Below, piece by piece: positions 12,690 through 24,905 of a stretch of 64,000 nucleotides of DNA (positions are counted from its first letter, which is position 1; every line of letters begins with the position of its first letter). The stretch is taken from contig CM055101.1 in NCBI GenBank assembly GCA_029204225.1, forward strand, positions 36,943,648-37,007,647, read 5' to 3'. The translations under genes were made by a program, and so were the position numbers. This stretch comes from Diphasiastrum complanatum (lineage: Eukaryota; Streptophyta; Lycopodiopsida; Lycopodiales; Lycopodiaceae). The notes beneath the pieces are model-generated. The model made no database searches. It was given only the letters and a program-made list of their open reading frames with translations, and was not told where the DNA came from.

Positions 12690-13770
12690 GCGGGTATGCC
12701 CTACATAAGAAGCATGTGTCCCAAATAATAGAGACGTGCTTCTTATCTCAGGCAGGGACGTCGGCTTTTTGGAGTTTGATGCTCTGATGGAAGCTCCAAT
12801 TACTGCAGTCTACTACATTATTGTAGCAGCACATAGAACAGATATAACGTGTTGTACGCTGGCCACCCATTGGGCTCACCCGCCGTCGCAATGCACGGCA
12901 TAATCTGTGCCATGTGGGCACGGAAAGGCCCTTGTGGGCACGGAAAGGGCAAGGGACCTACCATCTCATCTGGATCTGACGCCAATTCCAATGAATCCCA
13001 AGCTCTTATGTTTTCTGATATAATCACAGGCTCATAGTTTTTCTATATGAATTAGCAGCTGTTACAAGAGTTGTGTCACTTGTGTGAAAAGTTCCAATTA
13101 TTTTCAACAGTCTCCCGTGATTCAGTAAGCTATATCATGTGTGATATTGGAAGAGGCTGCTGCATCATTACGAGAAGTGGATGTGGGTCTAGTGATTAAG
13201 AAGTTTTAATGCTTATCGAGATTCGGATAGTTGCATGAATATTCAGCTTAGAGCTTGATATGGGTACCCATAATTGGCAAAGTGTAGCGCGCATGATCAA
13301 GCATTGAAGTGTTTGCTGAAACTCAGAGCTGGTGTGGGTATCCATTGGAATATTGTAATGCCGATGAAGCACTGGAGTGTTTGCCGAAGCTTAGCACAGT
13401 TAATATTCAGAAGAGTGTCTTTGAGGAAACTGAGGATTATGTGCAAGCTTCTGGACTGGGCTTGCCACGATTCACTATTCTCTAATTCGTCAGCCGAGTT
13501 GGCTACATTCAGCAAGCAACGATCCAACTTCAGCTGCAGCCATCCTCCAGCACTACAGCGTTGTCTCAGCCGCATGCTGGTCAGAACTTCTGTGCTCTGC
13601 TGCCTGAAGGTACAAACAAATCTAACAGTGCCGCTCACGGGTCCTTATGCTCCACCTACAAGCACCTGTGCCAAGGGAGTGCAAAAGCGTATCCAACAAG
13701 ACTTAGACCCTGATCAGGACGCTGTTAGGTCACCAATTAGTTTCCTTAGAGTCTGTACACAGGCTTAGAT
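12690..13770 (+). repeat. Dispersed repeat, left copy (inverted relative to 35.46-36.89 kb)
   Basis: This stretch is a diverged inverted copy of 35460-36890. Shared landmarks in order are GGGTATGCCCTA, AATAATAGAGA, TGCTTCTTATCTCAGGCA, ATTGGG..CACCCGCCGT..CAATGCA, a TATA-like segment near 13040, ATATTGGAAGAGGCTGCTGC, GCTTGATATGGGTACCCAT and GTTTGCTGAA. Its right part (13274-13768) is an open frame of 164 codons. The segment SLRKLR..CKL..WAC and KQRSN.SCSH recurs in the other copy's frame of 129 codons. I do not recognise the protein. It could be a captured gene fragment in a transposon or a duplicated promoter plus first exon. Confidence 0.65.
13274..13768 (+). CDS. Unidentified 164-codon open frame in the left dispersed repeat
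   Basis: An open frame with no recognised domain. Its central part (about codons 48-108) aligns with the minus-strand frame 35847-35458, with Cys, Trp, Lys and Arg positions largely shared, for example LATFSKQRSN against LATSTKQRSN. An alternative frame of the same DNA (VFEETEDYVQAS against VFEKAENDVQAC) is also similar but is broken by stops. Being kept open in two diverged copies hints at past coding; a chance open frame in a non-coding repeat is not excluded. Confidence 0.3.
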   Translation: MAKCSAHDQALKCLLKLRAGVGIHWNIVMPMKHWSVCRSLAQLIFRRVSLRKLRIMCKLLDWACHDSLFSNSSAELATFSKQRSNFSCSHPPALQRCLSRMLVRTSVLCCLKVQTNLTVPLTGPYAPPTSTCAKGVQKRIQQDLDPDQDAVRSPISFLRVCTQA

Positions 13771-14252
13771 CAATTGAACATACAACATTGTATAACATCA
13801 GAGTGAATCAACAAGATAATGCACCATAGATTTCAGTAAACAGTTTGATTTGCTGTATCAGAATGAAAGAACACTGCAGTTTCAAGGTTAATTCTATCCT
13901 TTTAAACTATATGTAAGCTACTTGCACTCAAGCCCTGCCAGAAATGAGATGAATATCCAATTTAAACTACTGAATCAAGGACTTCATGGCCATGTTCTAG
14001 CATCTGATTTGCATTACGGGGATGTTTACTGATTATTCTACTAACGGGCATTAATCTAGCTAACTCGCTATTCTGCAGCATACAACACACTTCAGCGAAA
14101 TGGCAACTTGCATTTCTTGCTGGCGCCAGTCCACACTATATAATGACCATGTACATAAGGCTTTTTATCAGATTTTGATAAGGAATGTTTTTCATTATAG
14201 ATAGCTCCTGTTCATTGCCCGACTATGATGCTTTGAGATTCTCACCCTAAGG

Positions 14253-14640
14253 CACTACAACATTTTGGAGGATTTCGACCATATCACCGAGGCTTTTATA
14301 AAGAATGTTTTAATGAATAAAGATCACAAATCTCGGTTTACACCATGAAGTATGCCTCGAAAGGAGATCCTCGATATATCCTTCGATAATCGAAGCTTCT
14401 TCATCTCATTTTTGCTTTGTTTATAGCACGGAGTTACCGAGGTCCCTCGCTATATCCCTCTAAAAAGACTCTTGGTGGTATGTCTATTCCGAGGGATATA
14501 CCAAGGGACATCCCTTGGTATATCCCTTTCAAAATGGCACCATGTTCCAAGGATTATTCCGAGGGTTATAAAATCAAAATATTTCTTTTAGTCCAGAATG
14601 GAGCCAGGTTACTGGCTCCATTTTGCCCTAAAAATGGACT
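14253..14640. mobile_element. Candidate CACTA transposon terminus with subterminal repeats
   Basis: Starts with CACTACAACATTTTGG, the form of end used by CACTA (En/Spm) transposons. It is followed within 400 bases by repeated short motifs in both orientations, such as CCGAGG, CCTCGG-like words and CCGAGGGATATACC or GGTATATCCC, as in CACTA subterminal regions. Minus-strand genes resembling plant En/Spm-type proteins lie just to the right. No matching opposite end was found, and the right side of the element is overwritten by copia sequence at about 18.38 kb. Confidence 0.5.
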
Positions 14641-14837
14641 CCATCCGACCCCATGAGTCTTTTGCACCACTTCTTATGAAGTTGGTAAGCAAAATCATTT
14701 GTTCATAATTGTTAGTAAAAAAATTTGCAAAATTTATTTGAGTTACATTGTAAGCACTTAAAAATTGATGAAGGAAAATAACTTCAACGAATATATACAC
14801 ATGTTACAAATTGGATTATTGAAATATACGTAATTAT

Positions 14838-15460
14838 AATTAGATCCAACTGAGTTGTCCTTGTCCTGGCCATTGACGTCGCAATCGGACTCATGTGACT
14901 GCGATGCATGGGAATGAGACTGTGATACCTGCATCCAATGAAAATGATTCAGTTATTTAAGAATTGTGAGAGTGAAAGTCAGACCACATTAATATAGTGA
15001 AGTTAAAGTACATCTTGAAGCCATATATACCTCAGATCTAGAATATCCATCTGAATCAAGGCACAAAGAAGACTTGAAGTTTGTGGAGAAAGGATTCCCC
15101 AAAAATCCATCAAACAACAACGAGAGGCCGCTAAGAAGCCAGATGAGACTTTAGAGACCTTCTCACCTTGGCAGCGGTGGCCAAGGTTCTCCCATGGACA
15201 TCATTATAACCCTGTCAAATGCCTCCATTCTGTCCTAAAACTGGACTCCATGCAATTGAAGATCCATATAGAGGACTTAACTTAAACAAATTATATATAT
15301 TAATACATAAATGTTCCAATTACAAATATATATCAGAATGAAATGCCTAATTATTAGATCCAGTTGAATCATCCCCGTCCTGGCCATGGTCATCAGACTC
15401 ATGTGACTGTGATGCATGAGATTGGGACTGCGATACTTGCGTGCAATGAAGATGTGTAGA
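14838..15460. repeat. Tandem duplication of a gene tail, about 515 bp apart
   Basis: The segment 14841-14940 is repeated at 15357-15455. Both encode, on the minus strand, a Ser/Gln/His-rich tail (VSQSQSHASQSHES) followed by an acidic end. The surrounding text also recurs, for example a CTGGACTCCATGCA-type word near 14630 and 15240. The left copy lacks the preceding coding parts, so it is a partial duplication within the CACTA element. Confidence 0.7.
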
Positions 15461-16992
15461 TTTTGTAAGTAATGTTGTTAGAGTCTTCGACCAAATGAAT
15501 GTGGTGAAGTCAAAATATATGTTGAGGCCATAATACATACCTCAGAATATCCATCCCAGTCAATTCTCACTCCTTGTCTCTCCAATAATTTGAGTAATGA
15601 TTGCATGTTGTTGGAATATGCATACTTGTACTCCTCTTTTGTGGGAGACCGCTTTACGGCAGATTTCTACATGAACTGACAAATCGGTGATGGTAATTTA
15701 ATTTAAACAGATTCACAAATAAAATATGAGTTACGATAATATCAAATTCAACTTATGGTGGAGAGACTTACGAAATGGGCATGAAAAGATCCTTGGCCAC
15801 CACTGCCCAAGTGCGAGGGCCCTACTATCTCCATATGCTTCTTAGCTGCCTCTCTTTGTTGCTTAAAATGATTTGGATTTTCTCGAAATTCTTTCTTTGC
15901 AAACTTCCAATCGTCCTTGTGCATGCTGTATGGCCTAGATTTGTCATCTCTCACCACATCTCGGATCTCCGATTTGTGGTGGCTCATCACGCCTCCCATG
16001 TGTTGTCTCATCCACATTCGGTTAAATTCCAAATCAGGAGAAGGGAATGTAAATTCTCTATACAACTGATCAATGACATAATTCTTTTCCTCATCAGTTT
16101 ATTTGTGCTAGTCCTTGAAAATGTCTCTGTTGAAGACCACATGCGTGAGTTGACTCATGTGAGTGATGAGCGACCACCACGGTCATTCTCCACTATGTGC
16201 TTCTCCACATCTATGTCATAGGATGGCAAGACGTCAGTTGATGGAGAGGTGGCAAAGGGAGTGTCAAGAGGAGTGGAGGAGTTGACTACAATAAGAGAAA
16301 TTTGGGGAGGAATTTGAGCGGGAGTGAAACCAACATGGGTTTGAATGGGAGAAAAAAATGGGTGGAATAGCCTGGCAAGAGGGATCACGATGCCATGGAG
16401 ACCCCCATAGGGGGTGTGGGTACTAAAGAAGGAAAAATGTGAGGAGAGAGTGTGGGGATGTCAGGATAATCAGGTGTAACATATGCAAGAGCCATAGTAT
16501 CACGTGTCATCCATGTTGCTTCCTGGGTTAGGGTTTTTGAAGTAAGAAATCCCTACGACGAGGCCTACTAGTTGGACGTGCGGGACTTGAGGCCACATAA
16601 AGCACAACATTATCGGCATCATCGCCACAACAAGAGCCACCACTGAGGCGACTTCTCCTACGATCTCTCTTTCCTCGGCCGAAATGTCAAGAAGAGGCAC
16701 TAGCATTAGAGTGCACTAGGGAGGGACTCCCACCAAATAGACCCTCATGGAAGGAGAGAACACCTCTGTCCGAGGGTTGTGGGAACTGGATCTCCTCAGA
16801 ACGAGATGATGTGGACAACCTATCCGAATTCCGTGCATCCCAATGAGCCTGTAGTCTCTCCATGATCCTGCTTGCAGGCGAGGGAGACATCCCATCTATA
16901 TAACTGAGGACCTCATCGTCACTCATGGATGAAAAACAGGATGACCCATAACTGCGGCCAGATCCGTGACTTGGAGATGTGTCACGAGACAT
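15350..16992 (-). pseudogene. CACTA/En-Spm-type plant transposon protein, copy 1 (broken)
   Basis: Reading leftward, an N-terminal frame starts at 16992 (MSRDTSPSHGSGRS) and stops at 16687. It resumes in other frames through 16500, 16388-16155 and 16065-15748. The last contains FNRMWMRQHMGG, DDWKFAKKEF and REAAKKHMEIVGPSHLGSGG. A segment SPTKEEYKYAYSNN..LLKLLERQGVRIDWDGYSE follows near 15660-15545, then a Ser/Gln/His-rich end at 15350. The order resembles the small accessory protein of plant En/Spm-like elements, recalled from memory. Some frame changes may be introns, but stops within 16500-16690 point to decay. Confidence 0.5.
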
Positions 16993-17389
16993 TGAGGATA
17001 TGATTGGAATTATTGCTACAAGCAATAACAGATATTTTAAGAAAATACAACCCTGTAGAGTTAATGAGTGCATGAAATAAATTCAAATAAATGAGTTTAG
17101 GGTTTAGGGTCGAACAAAAAAAGTGACTCTTTGCATTCAACCATCCATGAATAAATTACATTATACCATAATAATCACAAATAACCACAATAATTACACT
17201 TTATAACAAATAAATCTAGGGCCAAATATAGTTCAATTACATATCTGGTCAAGGTTCAAGATTACATAAAAAACTAGCTACATCAAAAGATGGTTGGCAA
17301 ATGTACGAATAAAAATGATAGATGTAAAAACGTGTACATAAGTATCTATAAATATGGAAAAGCTAGCCATAGAGCAAAAATGCTAGCTA

Positions 17390-18380
17390 GATCTATCTAA
17401 TTCCTCCTCATGATCTTCGTCATGTAGGACTTGTTGTTCCTGCACATGCAAGACACATGAATTAGTCTTCTGAAAAATTATATGGGAGTGGGAGTGAATA
17501 GTTTAAATTAGAACATAAAATGGATTTGATGTTGTACCTGAGGAGCAGCATCCCAGTCTATACGCACGTCCTACCTCTCCAATAACTCCAGTACTGTCTA
17601 CGTACTATGGGAATATGCATAAATGTACTTGTCATGTATGGGAGACCACCCCACGGCAGATCGCTGCACAAACATTCCAAATTTCGATCATATAAAGAGA
17701 GCATTTTATTTCAATGTGTCTTACAAAAAATCTCCAACATCAAAAAAAAGAAAACAATCAATAGTCAAATTACACAAATGGGTATAGGGTAGACTTACAA
17801 AGTGGGCTCAAAAATATCCCTTGCTACCACTGCCCAAGTGAGAAGCCCATGTGCACTCTAGTCGGACTCCGGCTGCCTCTCGCTATTACCTGAAACGTTC
17901 TGGATCATCTCGATACTCATTCTTCACATACTTCTAGTCCTCTTTTTCCACATAGGAAGGCTTGGCTTTCTCGGCTTTCATTGCATATCGGATCTCCGAT
18001 TTGCAGTGGCTCATCGCAAATCCCATGCGGCTGCTTATCCATTTTCATGCGAATTCCATGTCTTGGGATGGAATAGGGAACTCACTATGCAGCTGGTCAA
18101 TGACGCAATTCTTGCGGTCATCGTTGACATCGCGCCAATCATGAAAAATGTCTCTGGAAAAGTGTATACACATGAGCTCCCTCATGCGCGAGATGACCCT
18201 CTTACCATGAGCATCCTCAATGATGTGCCCATCCTTGTCTATGTCATATGACGACAGAATGGCAGCTAGTGGCGATGTGGCCATGGGAGTGTCTATGGAG
18301 GTGGCCTCTGGTGTGGGAGATGTGGCTATGGGAGTGTCTACGGGGGTGGCCTCAGATATGGGAGATTTCCTATCGACATA
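17390..18380 (-). pseudogene. CACTA/En-Spm-type protein, copy 2 (broken)
   Basis: A second copy of the gene at 15.35-16.99 kb. From 18404 it reads a Thr/Pro/Ala-rich part with a 15-residue tandem repeat (ATPVDTPIATSP, then ATSIDTPMATSP; DNA 18273-18317 and 18318-18362). Then come SYDIDKDGHIIED and a block ending SQDMEFA near 18045, matching the PSYDIDVEKHIVEN and SPDLEFN parts of copy 1. Broken remains of the rest follow down to 17530, including VLELLE and VRIDWDA. Its upstream end is cut at about 18380 by copia sequence in the same orientation. Confidence 0.45.
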
Positions 18381-18384
18381 TTTC

Positions 18385-19045
18385 AAAAATGTTTCTTTTG
18401 ACATCTGAAATTAACTTATCTCTTCTTGAGAAGATAAGCGTGTCATCAACATAAACAATTAGAATGATTATTTCATTTTGGACATGCTTGATATAGACAT
18501 TTGATTTAGCAATTAGAAGTTTGAAGCCTAAGGAATGTAGTGCTTCATCCTTCTTTCTATATCATTGTCTTGTTGCTTGTTTCAGACCATAAATGTAACA
18601 TCCATATTTTGGATATTCTTGGCTTACAAAACCAAGTGGTTGGTCCATAAATAAGTCTTCTTCCAATTCTGCATGCAAGAAAGCAGTCTTCTCATCCACA
18701 ATATAGATTTTCAGACCATGAGCCACTGCATATGCGAAATAACAAGCGAATTGATGTATGTTTGACTACCGATGAGAAAATATCAGTGTAGTCGATTCCA
18801 TACTTCTGTGAAAATCCTTTAGCAACCAACCTTGTTTTGTATCTGATGTTTTCTCCATTAGGGCCTGTTTTGATCTTGTAGGTCCACTTGCATTTGACTA
18901 GTATTTTGCCATCAAGAATAGGTGCAAGTGTCCATACATTGTTCTTATACATGGATGGCATTTTGTCCTCCATTGTTTGAATCCAACGATCTTTATCTGG
19001 TCCATCAACAGCTTCTTTGAATGTCTGAGAAGTAGAGGTGAGGAA
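18385..19045 (-). pseudogene. Copia reverse transcriptase fragment (same family as the 44.5-49.5 kb element)
   Basis: The minus strand reads [41 protein letters not shown], then FMDQPLGFVSQEYP, IYGLKQA and YVDDTLIFSRR, the standard order of a Ty1/copia reverse transcriptase. Frameshifts and a stop after the SENLYCG segment break it. It is very close to the plus-strand element at 44.5-49.5 kb and shows what that element looks like without its 1.5-kb insertion. It ends abruptly against CACTA sequence on the left and LTR-like sequence on the right. Confidence 0.8.
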
Positions 19046-20060
19046 GTCCTCCAAATCCAAGGTAGAGCCTCCAAATGTCCTCCAAGCAACCTGCAAGCTT
19101 CAAGATGCTCCCCAACTCCAAGCTAGGATGCCTCCACTTGCAAGTAAGAATCTGCAAGCCTCCAAGGATCTCTCCTCCACTTGTGTCCCTACTCTTTAAA
19201 CACAAAGATAGATAACAAGCTGTCCTCAAGTATTCACCACCCAACCATAGCTAGATCCAAGCTCCAAGCAAGACCTATCTAGCACCCCCTTGATAACCAT
19301 AAACAAATCACAAGCATACCACAACACTCCATAGCATACTCAAGATCCAAACCCTACTTATGTCCCATACCATAAGCAAGATCCAGACCTCAAGCGTACT
19401 ACCACAAGAAAGCACTCTACACACTAGTAGCAACACTAGAACATAAGCCAAGCAAACAAGAGAGATCTCCCCCCCCCCCCGCCGCCCCAATGGGCGCCCT
19501 ACTACCCTCATATAGATGGCCCATGGACCCCTCCAATGCACTATGGAGTTCCATGCTCATCCAATGAGAGAGAGAGAAGCCTAGGGGAGTTAAAGAATTT
19601 CCAAGAGCCTCCATAGGCTTATGGAATGTCAAGAGACTCCTTCCATAACCTATGACTCTTTGAATGCCTTTCTTGTGGGAGTTGGGAACTCAATGGACAC
19701 TTTAGAAGGGCGCCCTCCTACTAGGTCCCATTGCCCAAGTTGTGCAAGTATACTTTGGTCCTAGACCAATAAAGTGATATGGTTCAAGGTTGAGGCCCAA
19801 GGTTTAGAAAAATAGTCATCCAATGACTTTCTAACACCTCTCTAGGTTCCATACCTCCATCCAAGGCATAGACACCTACCTGCCCTTAACCAATGACACT
19901 AGTACCTTAATCTAAGACACCTACCCTTAGTACTAAGGGTACCCCTTATCCAAGGGTCACGTGACTCCATACCTCCAACTAAGGTATAGTCACTTGCCTA
20001 CCCTTATCCAAGGGCACATACCCTTAATCCTAAGGGTACCTTGCCATTTAGCCCCCAACA
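19046..20060 (-). repeat. Possible LTR-like sequence between two copia fragments
   Basis: On the minus strand the block starts TGTTGGGGGCTAAATGG, a common LTR-type beginning. It runs through repetitive text with several AAGGGTA and CCAAGG words and no coding similarity. The left end was not defined by a CA dinucleotide plus target duplication, so solo LTR is only a suggestion. It separates an integrase fragment on the right from a reverse transcriptase fragment of a different copia family on the left. A 10-C run lies near 19471. Confidence 0.3.
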
Positions 20061-20072
20061 CTAGATGGACTA

Positions 20073-21828
20073 TTAGGGGTTTGAAGTATTGCTAGTTACA
20101 TAGGTATGTAACACTCCATATGGAGTATTTATTTCAATAGCTCCATAGCTCCACAAAGCTTTGCATAATGGAAAATAATCATGCACCATAAAACTTGAAG
20201 AAACACTTGTGAAAGTATCAATAAGAGTATAAAAGAAACTGGTATCTCCCTTGCTTATTGATGAAGAAAGGTGAACATCCAGGTGTCTCAACTCTAATGG
20301 ATGTAAAGTCTTGGTAGAAGGCATCATATATGGCTCCTTATGTGATTTTGCTATAAAACAAGCCTCTCTTGGCGATCTCCTTGACCATAGAAGACATAGA
20401 TCTGAAATTGGTATCATCCAATCTCCTATGCCATAATTTCTCCTTGAAAATACTAGTCATGAAAGCAATATCACAAGAACTTGCACTTATATGTAAATTT
20501 AACTTGAAAATGCCACCATATTTTGATCCATATGCAAGGATCTCATCAACTTTTTTAATGACACAATTATTGATATTGAATTCCACATCAAAACAATCAT
20601 CAAGCAACTTTCCAACACTAATCACATTCTTTTTGAGGTTAGGAACAAAGAGTACATTGGAAAGTGATAAACTCATAGATGATGAAAGATTCCAGCTCCT
20701 TCAATAGAACATGCATGAGCAATAGCTATGTATATTGATTTCTTAAGTTCTTGAAAAGGTTCAATAGAAACAAAAGAACTCTTGGAGTAACCCATGTGTG
20801 ATGTAGCACCACTATCAATATACCAAGATACATCATTGAAGGGTATAGAGGAGAAGCTTGACACCAATGAGTGATCCTTCTCCTTCACCGTCTTGATTCT
20901 TCTTGTACTTGGAGATAGGAGGATGAGATAAATCATCTTCTTCTCCATCAGTGTCTTTGTTTTTTGCTTTGTCCTTGTCCTTCTTGAAGTGTTGTTGTTG
21001 TCCTTTGCCCCTTTCTCTTGACTTGTCCTTGGTAAAGAGTGCTTTGTCATCTCCACCATCCTTCATTGAGAGTTTGTTGATCCTTAGCAACTTGTTCTCT
21101 TGTTTGCATTCTTCAGCAATAATAACTCCTTGAAGAGTTTCCAATGTTGGTAGCTCCTCCTCTACGGCATAGGTTTGGACAATGTTTTCATACTCATCTC
21201 TTAATCCATTAAGGACTACTTGAACAAGTTCATTGTTCTATAGAGTATCTCCAATGCATACTAATTCTTTGTGAAGATCTTTAACTCTCATGACATAGTT
21301 TGAAGCACTCTCATCAACTCTTTGATAACTTAGAAATATTTGATTTCTAAGTGTGAGCAGTCTTGATGTGTTCTTTGCTTCATAAACTTGATTCTTAATG
21401 GAAAGGTAGAAGGTTTGATTCAAGAGTATAGACACCTAGGGATTTGGCTAAACATTGTATTCATGTTAATGTGAAAGCTTCTTGTGAGTTGTCATGTTAT
21501 AGGGATTTCTCAGTGTAAAAGCTCATGCTTTCATTGTAAAGACAACTTGTTCTTCTCTTCAGCCCATCCGCGTCTTAAGAATGTCCCAAGCCTGTTTGGC
21601 CGAGCTATAAGAACTAATTTCTCTTAACACTTCATTGTATACATTCATTTCGATAAAATGAAGAGCCATCCTGGATCTCTTCTTGAATGTTTGAGCTTCA
21701 TTAAGAGCTTCAGGTTCTACTTCAATTCCTAACATAATGTCCATTACATCTTGAAAAACCAATAATAATTCCATTCTTACCTTCAAAATAGAATAGTTGG
21801 AAGATGTTAACCGCTCACCATGCTCCAA
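20073..21828 (-). pseudogene. Copia gag, protease and integrase fragment (older element)
   Basis: Leftward order: gag (21828-21559, SNYSILKVRMELLL, then a UBN2-like stretch to about 21238), a Lys-rich segment, protease WYIDSGATSHM near 20820, then SNVLFVPNLKKNVISVG and the pre-integrase LWHRRL near 20440. A truncated integrase follows (AKSHKEPYMMPSTKTLHPLEL, YTLIDTFT) to 20073. Several frameshifts are present. The gag-proximal leader appears to continue on the far side of the younger copia insertion (22.11-28.04 kb) to a primer-binding site near 28570, so this is the host of that insertion. Confidence 0.75.
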
Positions 21829-22110
21829 GGATATGAACCCATGGATGTCATGTTCTCTTTGAGAAATTTTCTAGTAATGACAAAAAATGGAATTGAATGT
21901 GTTGTTTCTCTCTCAACCTAGGATCTAACTTGAAATGTTAATCCAACCTATTGAGATATTGCAGCAAAATATGTGAGATCTTGCTCACAATAGATAATCA
22001 ATCAAGTTGAATTTTAGTCTAGCCTCTATCTAGTGATGAAGCATTCACAAGTTTGATAACTTCTTCCATGAGTTTCAAAGGATTGAAAACACTCTTGGAT
22101 CTCACATGGA

Positions 22111-22383
22111 GTTAGAACTAAAGTAGAATCGTTGTGTTACTGTACTGTGGATCCTATCAGTAAATAAGGATCAGTTGGCCTCGCCACGAGGCAAGTCGAC
22201 GGGACACGCATCCCGCCAACGGCAACCTGGGTCATGCATGGGTTGCCTGAGCGAACAATTATATGTACAATGTAATTTCATTTTGGGAAATACAGTTGCT
22301 ATGTAAGCTTGCTGTGGAGAGTGTTTTCTATTTGTGTTACTGTGTAGTATGATCTGTGTTCCTGTGCAAAGCAAATTCGAAGT
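22111..22383 (+). repeat. Left LTR of the copia element
   Basis: Starts GTTAGAACTAAAG and ends AAATTCGAAGT just before the primer-binding site. It contains a palindrome-rich segment CCTCGCCACGAGG. Compared with the right LTR it has an extra segment near 22226-22262. Confidence 0.9.
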
Positions 22384-22396
22384 TGGTATCAGAGCC
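22384..22396 (+). other. Primer-binding site, initiator tRNA-Met type
   Basis: TGGTATCAGAGCC directly follows the left LTR and matches the 3' end complement of plant initiator tRNA-Met, the usual copia primer. Confidence 0.9.
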
Positions 22397-23684
22397 GTAC
22401 AGGGAGTGTACACAGTACAACATCGCCGTTGAAGAGAGCTTCGGGAGAACTGTCTTCTGAGAGTTCGGGGATTACGGAGGGTTGAAGATGGAAAGAGAAG
22501 CAGTAGTGCAGGGTTTCTAATTTATAGAGGCTTGCTAAGCTCAACAGAGGGATTATTAGCCTGTGCACAGCATCAAACAGGAAAAAATTTGGTGAAAAAT
22601 TGACAATTTTGAAGCTAGCTGAAAATTGAAACCAGGGCTTGGGGTTACGGTTTTTATACATAACTGGTGATTTCTTCGTTGTTTGTGCACTGTTTTGGAT
22701 GCCGTAAGGACATGAAGGAAGCTAATCACATTGTCAACCAGCCATGGAGAGATTCTGAGGTTTATGTCAGAGATTTGTCTTCAGACAGTTAACTTAGCAG
22801 ATTTGCGGTAAAAAGGTGAAAAAAGTCACTTTGTCAAGTTGAGCTAAAATCACCGTTTCTCCACGGAATTTCTTGAGTGAACACTCTACAGTCTTGGAAT
22901 CAGTAGGGCGACCTTGCTCTAGGCCTCAGATTGTGCTCAAAACGATCCACAGTCAAGTTAGATCAGACAATTTTGAGAGTGGGGAGGCGCGGCCGCAGAC
23001 AGGGAGGTCGCGGGCTGTTCGCGCGCCCAACGCGATGGATACTGTAGTGTCTCAAAGACCATAGCGACTGTAGGAGCACGGTTCAATGACCAGATGCAAT
23101 TTGGACCTTTGGATGAGGTGTCAAATGCATTGACGGTCCAGAACTTGTGATGGGAGAGAAATTTGGACCACAAGATTTGGTTCAGCCATTGGATGAGCTT
23201 TGAACAGGGCCCTGAAGAAGTGAAGTGCATTCTGGCCTTCAACTTCATTAAAATTTTTCATACTAAAAGTTGAGTTGGGTCCCTTCACAAGTGAAGAGTG
23301 AAGTTTCTTCAAGGTGAAGAAACAATTCAAAAACTAGAAAAGTCCCTATTTTTGGGTCCTTTGCCCGTTTTGACCCAAACGAAAGGCTATAACCTCCAAA
23401 CGAAGAGCACCCGGACTGTACCTGCAAGTACAGTATAGCAAAACAGAGTGATTGTAGTGGAGAAAGTGTTTGGAGTACGCCATAAGTGATTTCACCATTC
23501 CACTGGGAGTTGACGACTGAGTGCATTTCGGAAGGCGACGTCGATTTGGCTTTTAAATTGGTGGAAAAGCGGCGAGTGGCTTGGTAAGGGAAAAAGGGCA
23601 GGTCATTATTCTCAACTTCTAACATCATTGTTGGCCTCCGCATACTGTTCTTAGCCTAAGGCAGAAGTTTCAAGCAGTTTTGCG
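22397..23684 (+). other. Long untranslated leader of the copia element
   Basis: About 1.3 kb between the primer-binding site and the gag start with no plus-strand frame of note. Minus-strand open frames here (for example 22958-23248 and 23263-23643) resemble nothing I know and are likely accidental. The length is large for a copia leader. Confidence 0.5.
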
Positions 23685-24905
23685 ATGGCAAACATGGGAG
23701 AGTCCATTTTGAGTGAAAGTAGCAAATTGGATGGGATTTCCAACTATGCAGTGTGGAAATTCAAAATGAAAAACATACTGATGGAGAAAGACATGTGGGA
23801 AGTCGTCACAGGTGATGAGAGAAGGCCGCCAAATGAAACAGACATCAAAGTCTTCGACAAAAAGATGAGGAAAGCTTTGACCTTCATTAACTTGTCAGTG
23901 AAAGATCACATCATTACCCACATTTGTTATGCTATTACACCCAGACAGTCATGGGATGTGCTAAAGGAACAGTTTGAGATGTCAAATACGTCAAGAATCA
24001 TGTTTCTAAAGTCAAAGTTGAATAGTGCCCACATGGAGCAAGGAGAGCACATTCAGACGTACATGACCAGAATCAAGACAATGAGAGATGAACTGCATTC
24101 TATTGTGAGCGCATACGTGATATGGAGCTGGTGCACAATGCATTGTGCGACATTGCAGAAGCAGGAAGAGCAATGGCGAGAAATGGTGAAAACTAGACAT
24201 CAAAATACTGAAGATCAGGCACTTGCGACATGCCAAAAACAAGGCAAGGGCAAGGTCAAGAAGAAGTCTAAGCAGCAATTTGCCAAGTCTCAGGAGGATG
24301 AGGGATCTTCTAGTAAAACTAAGAAGAAAGGCAAGTGCTTCCATTGTGGTAAAAAGGGCCATTGAAAGAGTGAATGTCGCAAATTCCTGGCGGAACAAGA
24401 CAAGGAGAAACCAAAACAAGCAGGTAACCTTGTCGATGAGGGTGAGATTGAAGACTCTAGCATCTTCATATCTGCATTGTCATCTAATCAAGATAATCAA
24501 GCATGGTATATTGACTCAGGAGCCACAAGACACATGATAGGTAACAAGAATTGGTTCAGTTGTTTGAAGGTGTTGGATAATGGAACATTTGTTTCACAAG
24601 CAAATGGTGAGGTGTGCAAGATCAAGGGAATAGGCACTGTTTCAATCCAACTACCTGATGGCAAAAGCAGGATGATCAAGGAGGTACTTTACGTACCAAG
24701 TTTGAAGAAAAATCTACTTTCTGTTGGAGTCATTACTAATCAAAAGTTGAAAGTAGAATTCGCCCATGATCGTTGCTTTGTGAAGGATGTGGACCAAAAG
24801 TTCAAAGTTATTGCGGATGGAGTAAGAGAGCCCAATACAAAATTGTATAGGTTGAATGCTACAATTAAGGGGCAACATGGACTTGTGTCATCCATTCCAT
24901 CGTAA
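23685..24905 (+). pseudogene. Copia gag and protease, interrupted by a stop in the zinc knuckle
   Basis: Starts MANMGESILSESSK and has a UBN2-type gag domain (SNYAVWKFKMKNILMEKDMW, about residues 18-40). A basic stretch precedes a CCHC zinc knuckle, CFHCGKKGH, where a TGA at 24363-24365 replaces what is usually a Trp codon before the final Cys. The frame continues as aspartic protease, WYIDSGATRHM near 24505-24537, and LYVPSLKKNLLSVG. A TAA at 24903-24905 stops it just before the integrase zinc-binding domain. Confidence 0.85.

Noticed and set aside
17095-17110. Telomere-like TTTAGGG repeat
   Set aside because: Only about two units, not an array.
22958-23643. Minus-strand open frames in the copia leader
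   Set aside because: No similarity, wrong strand for the element, and consistent with chance.
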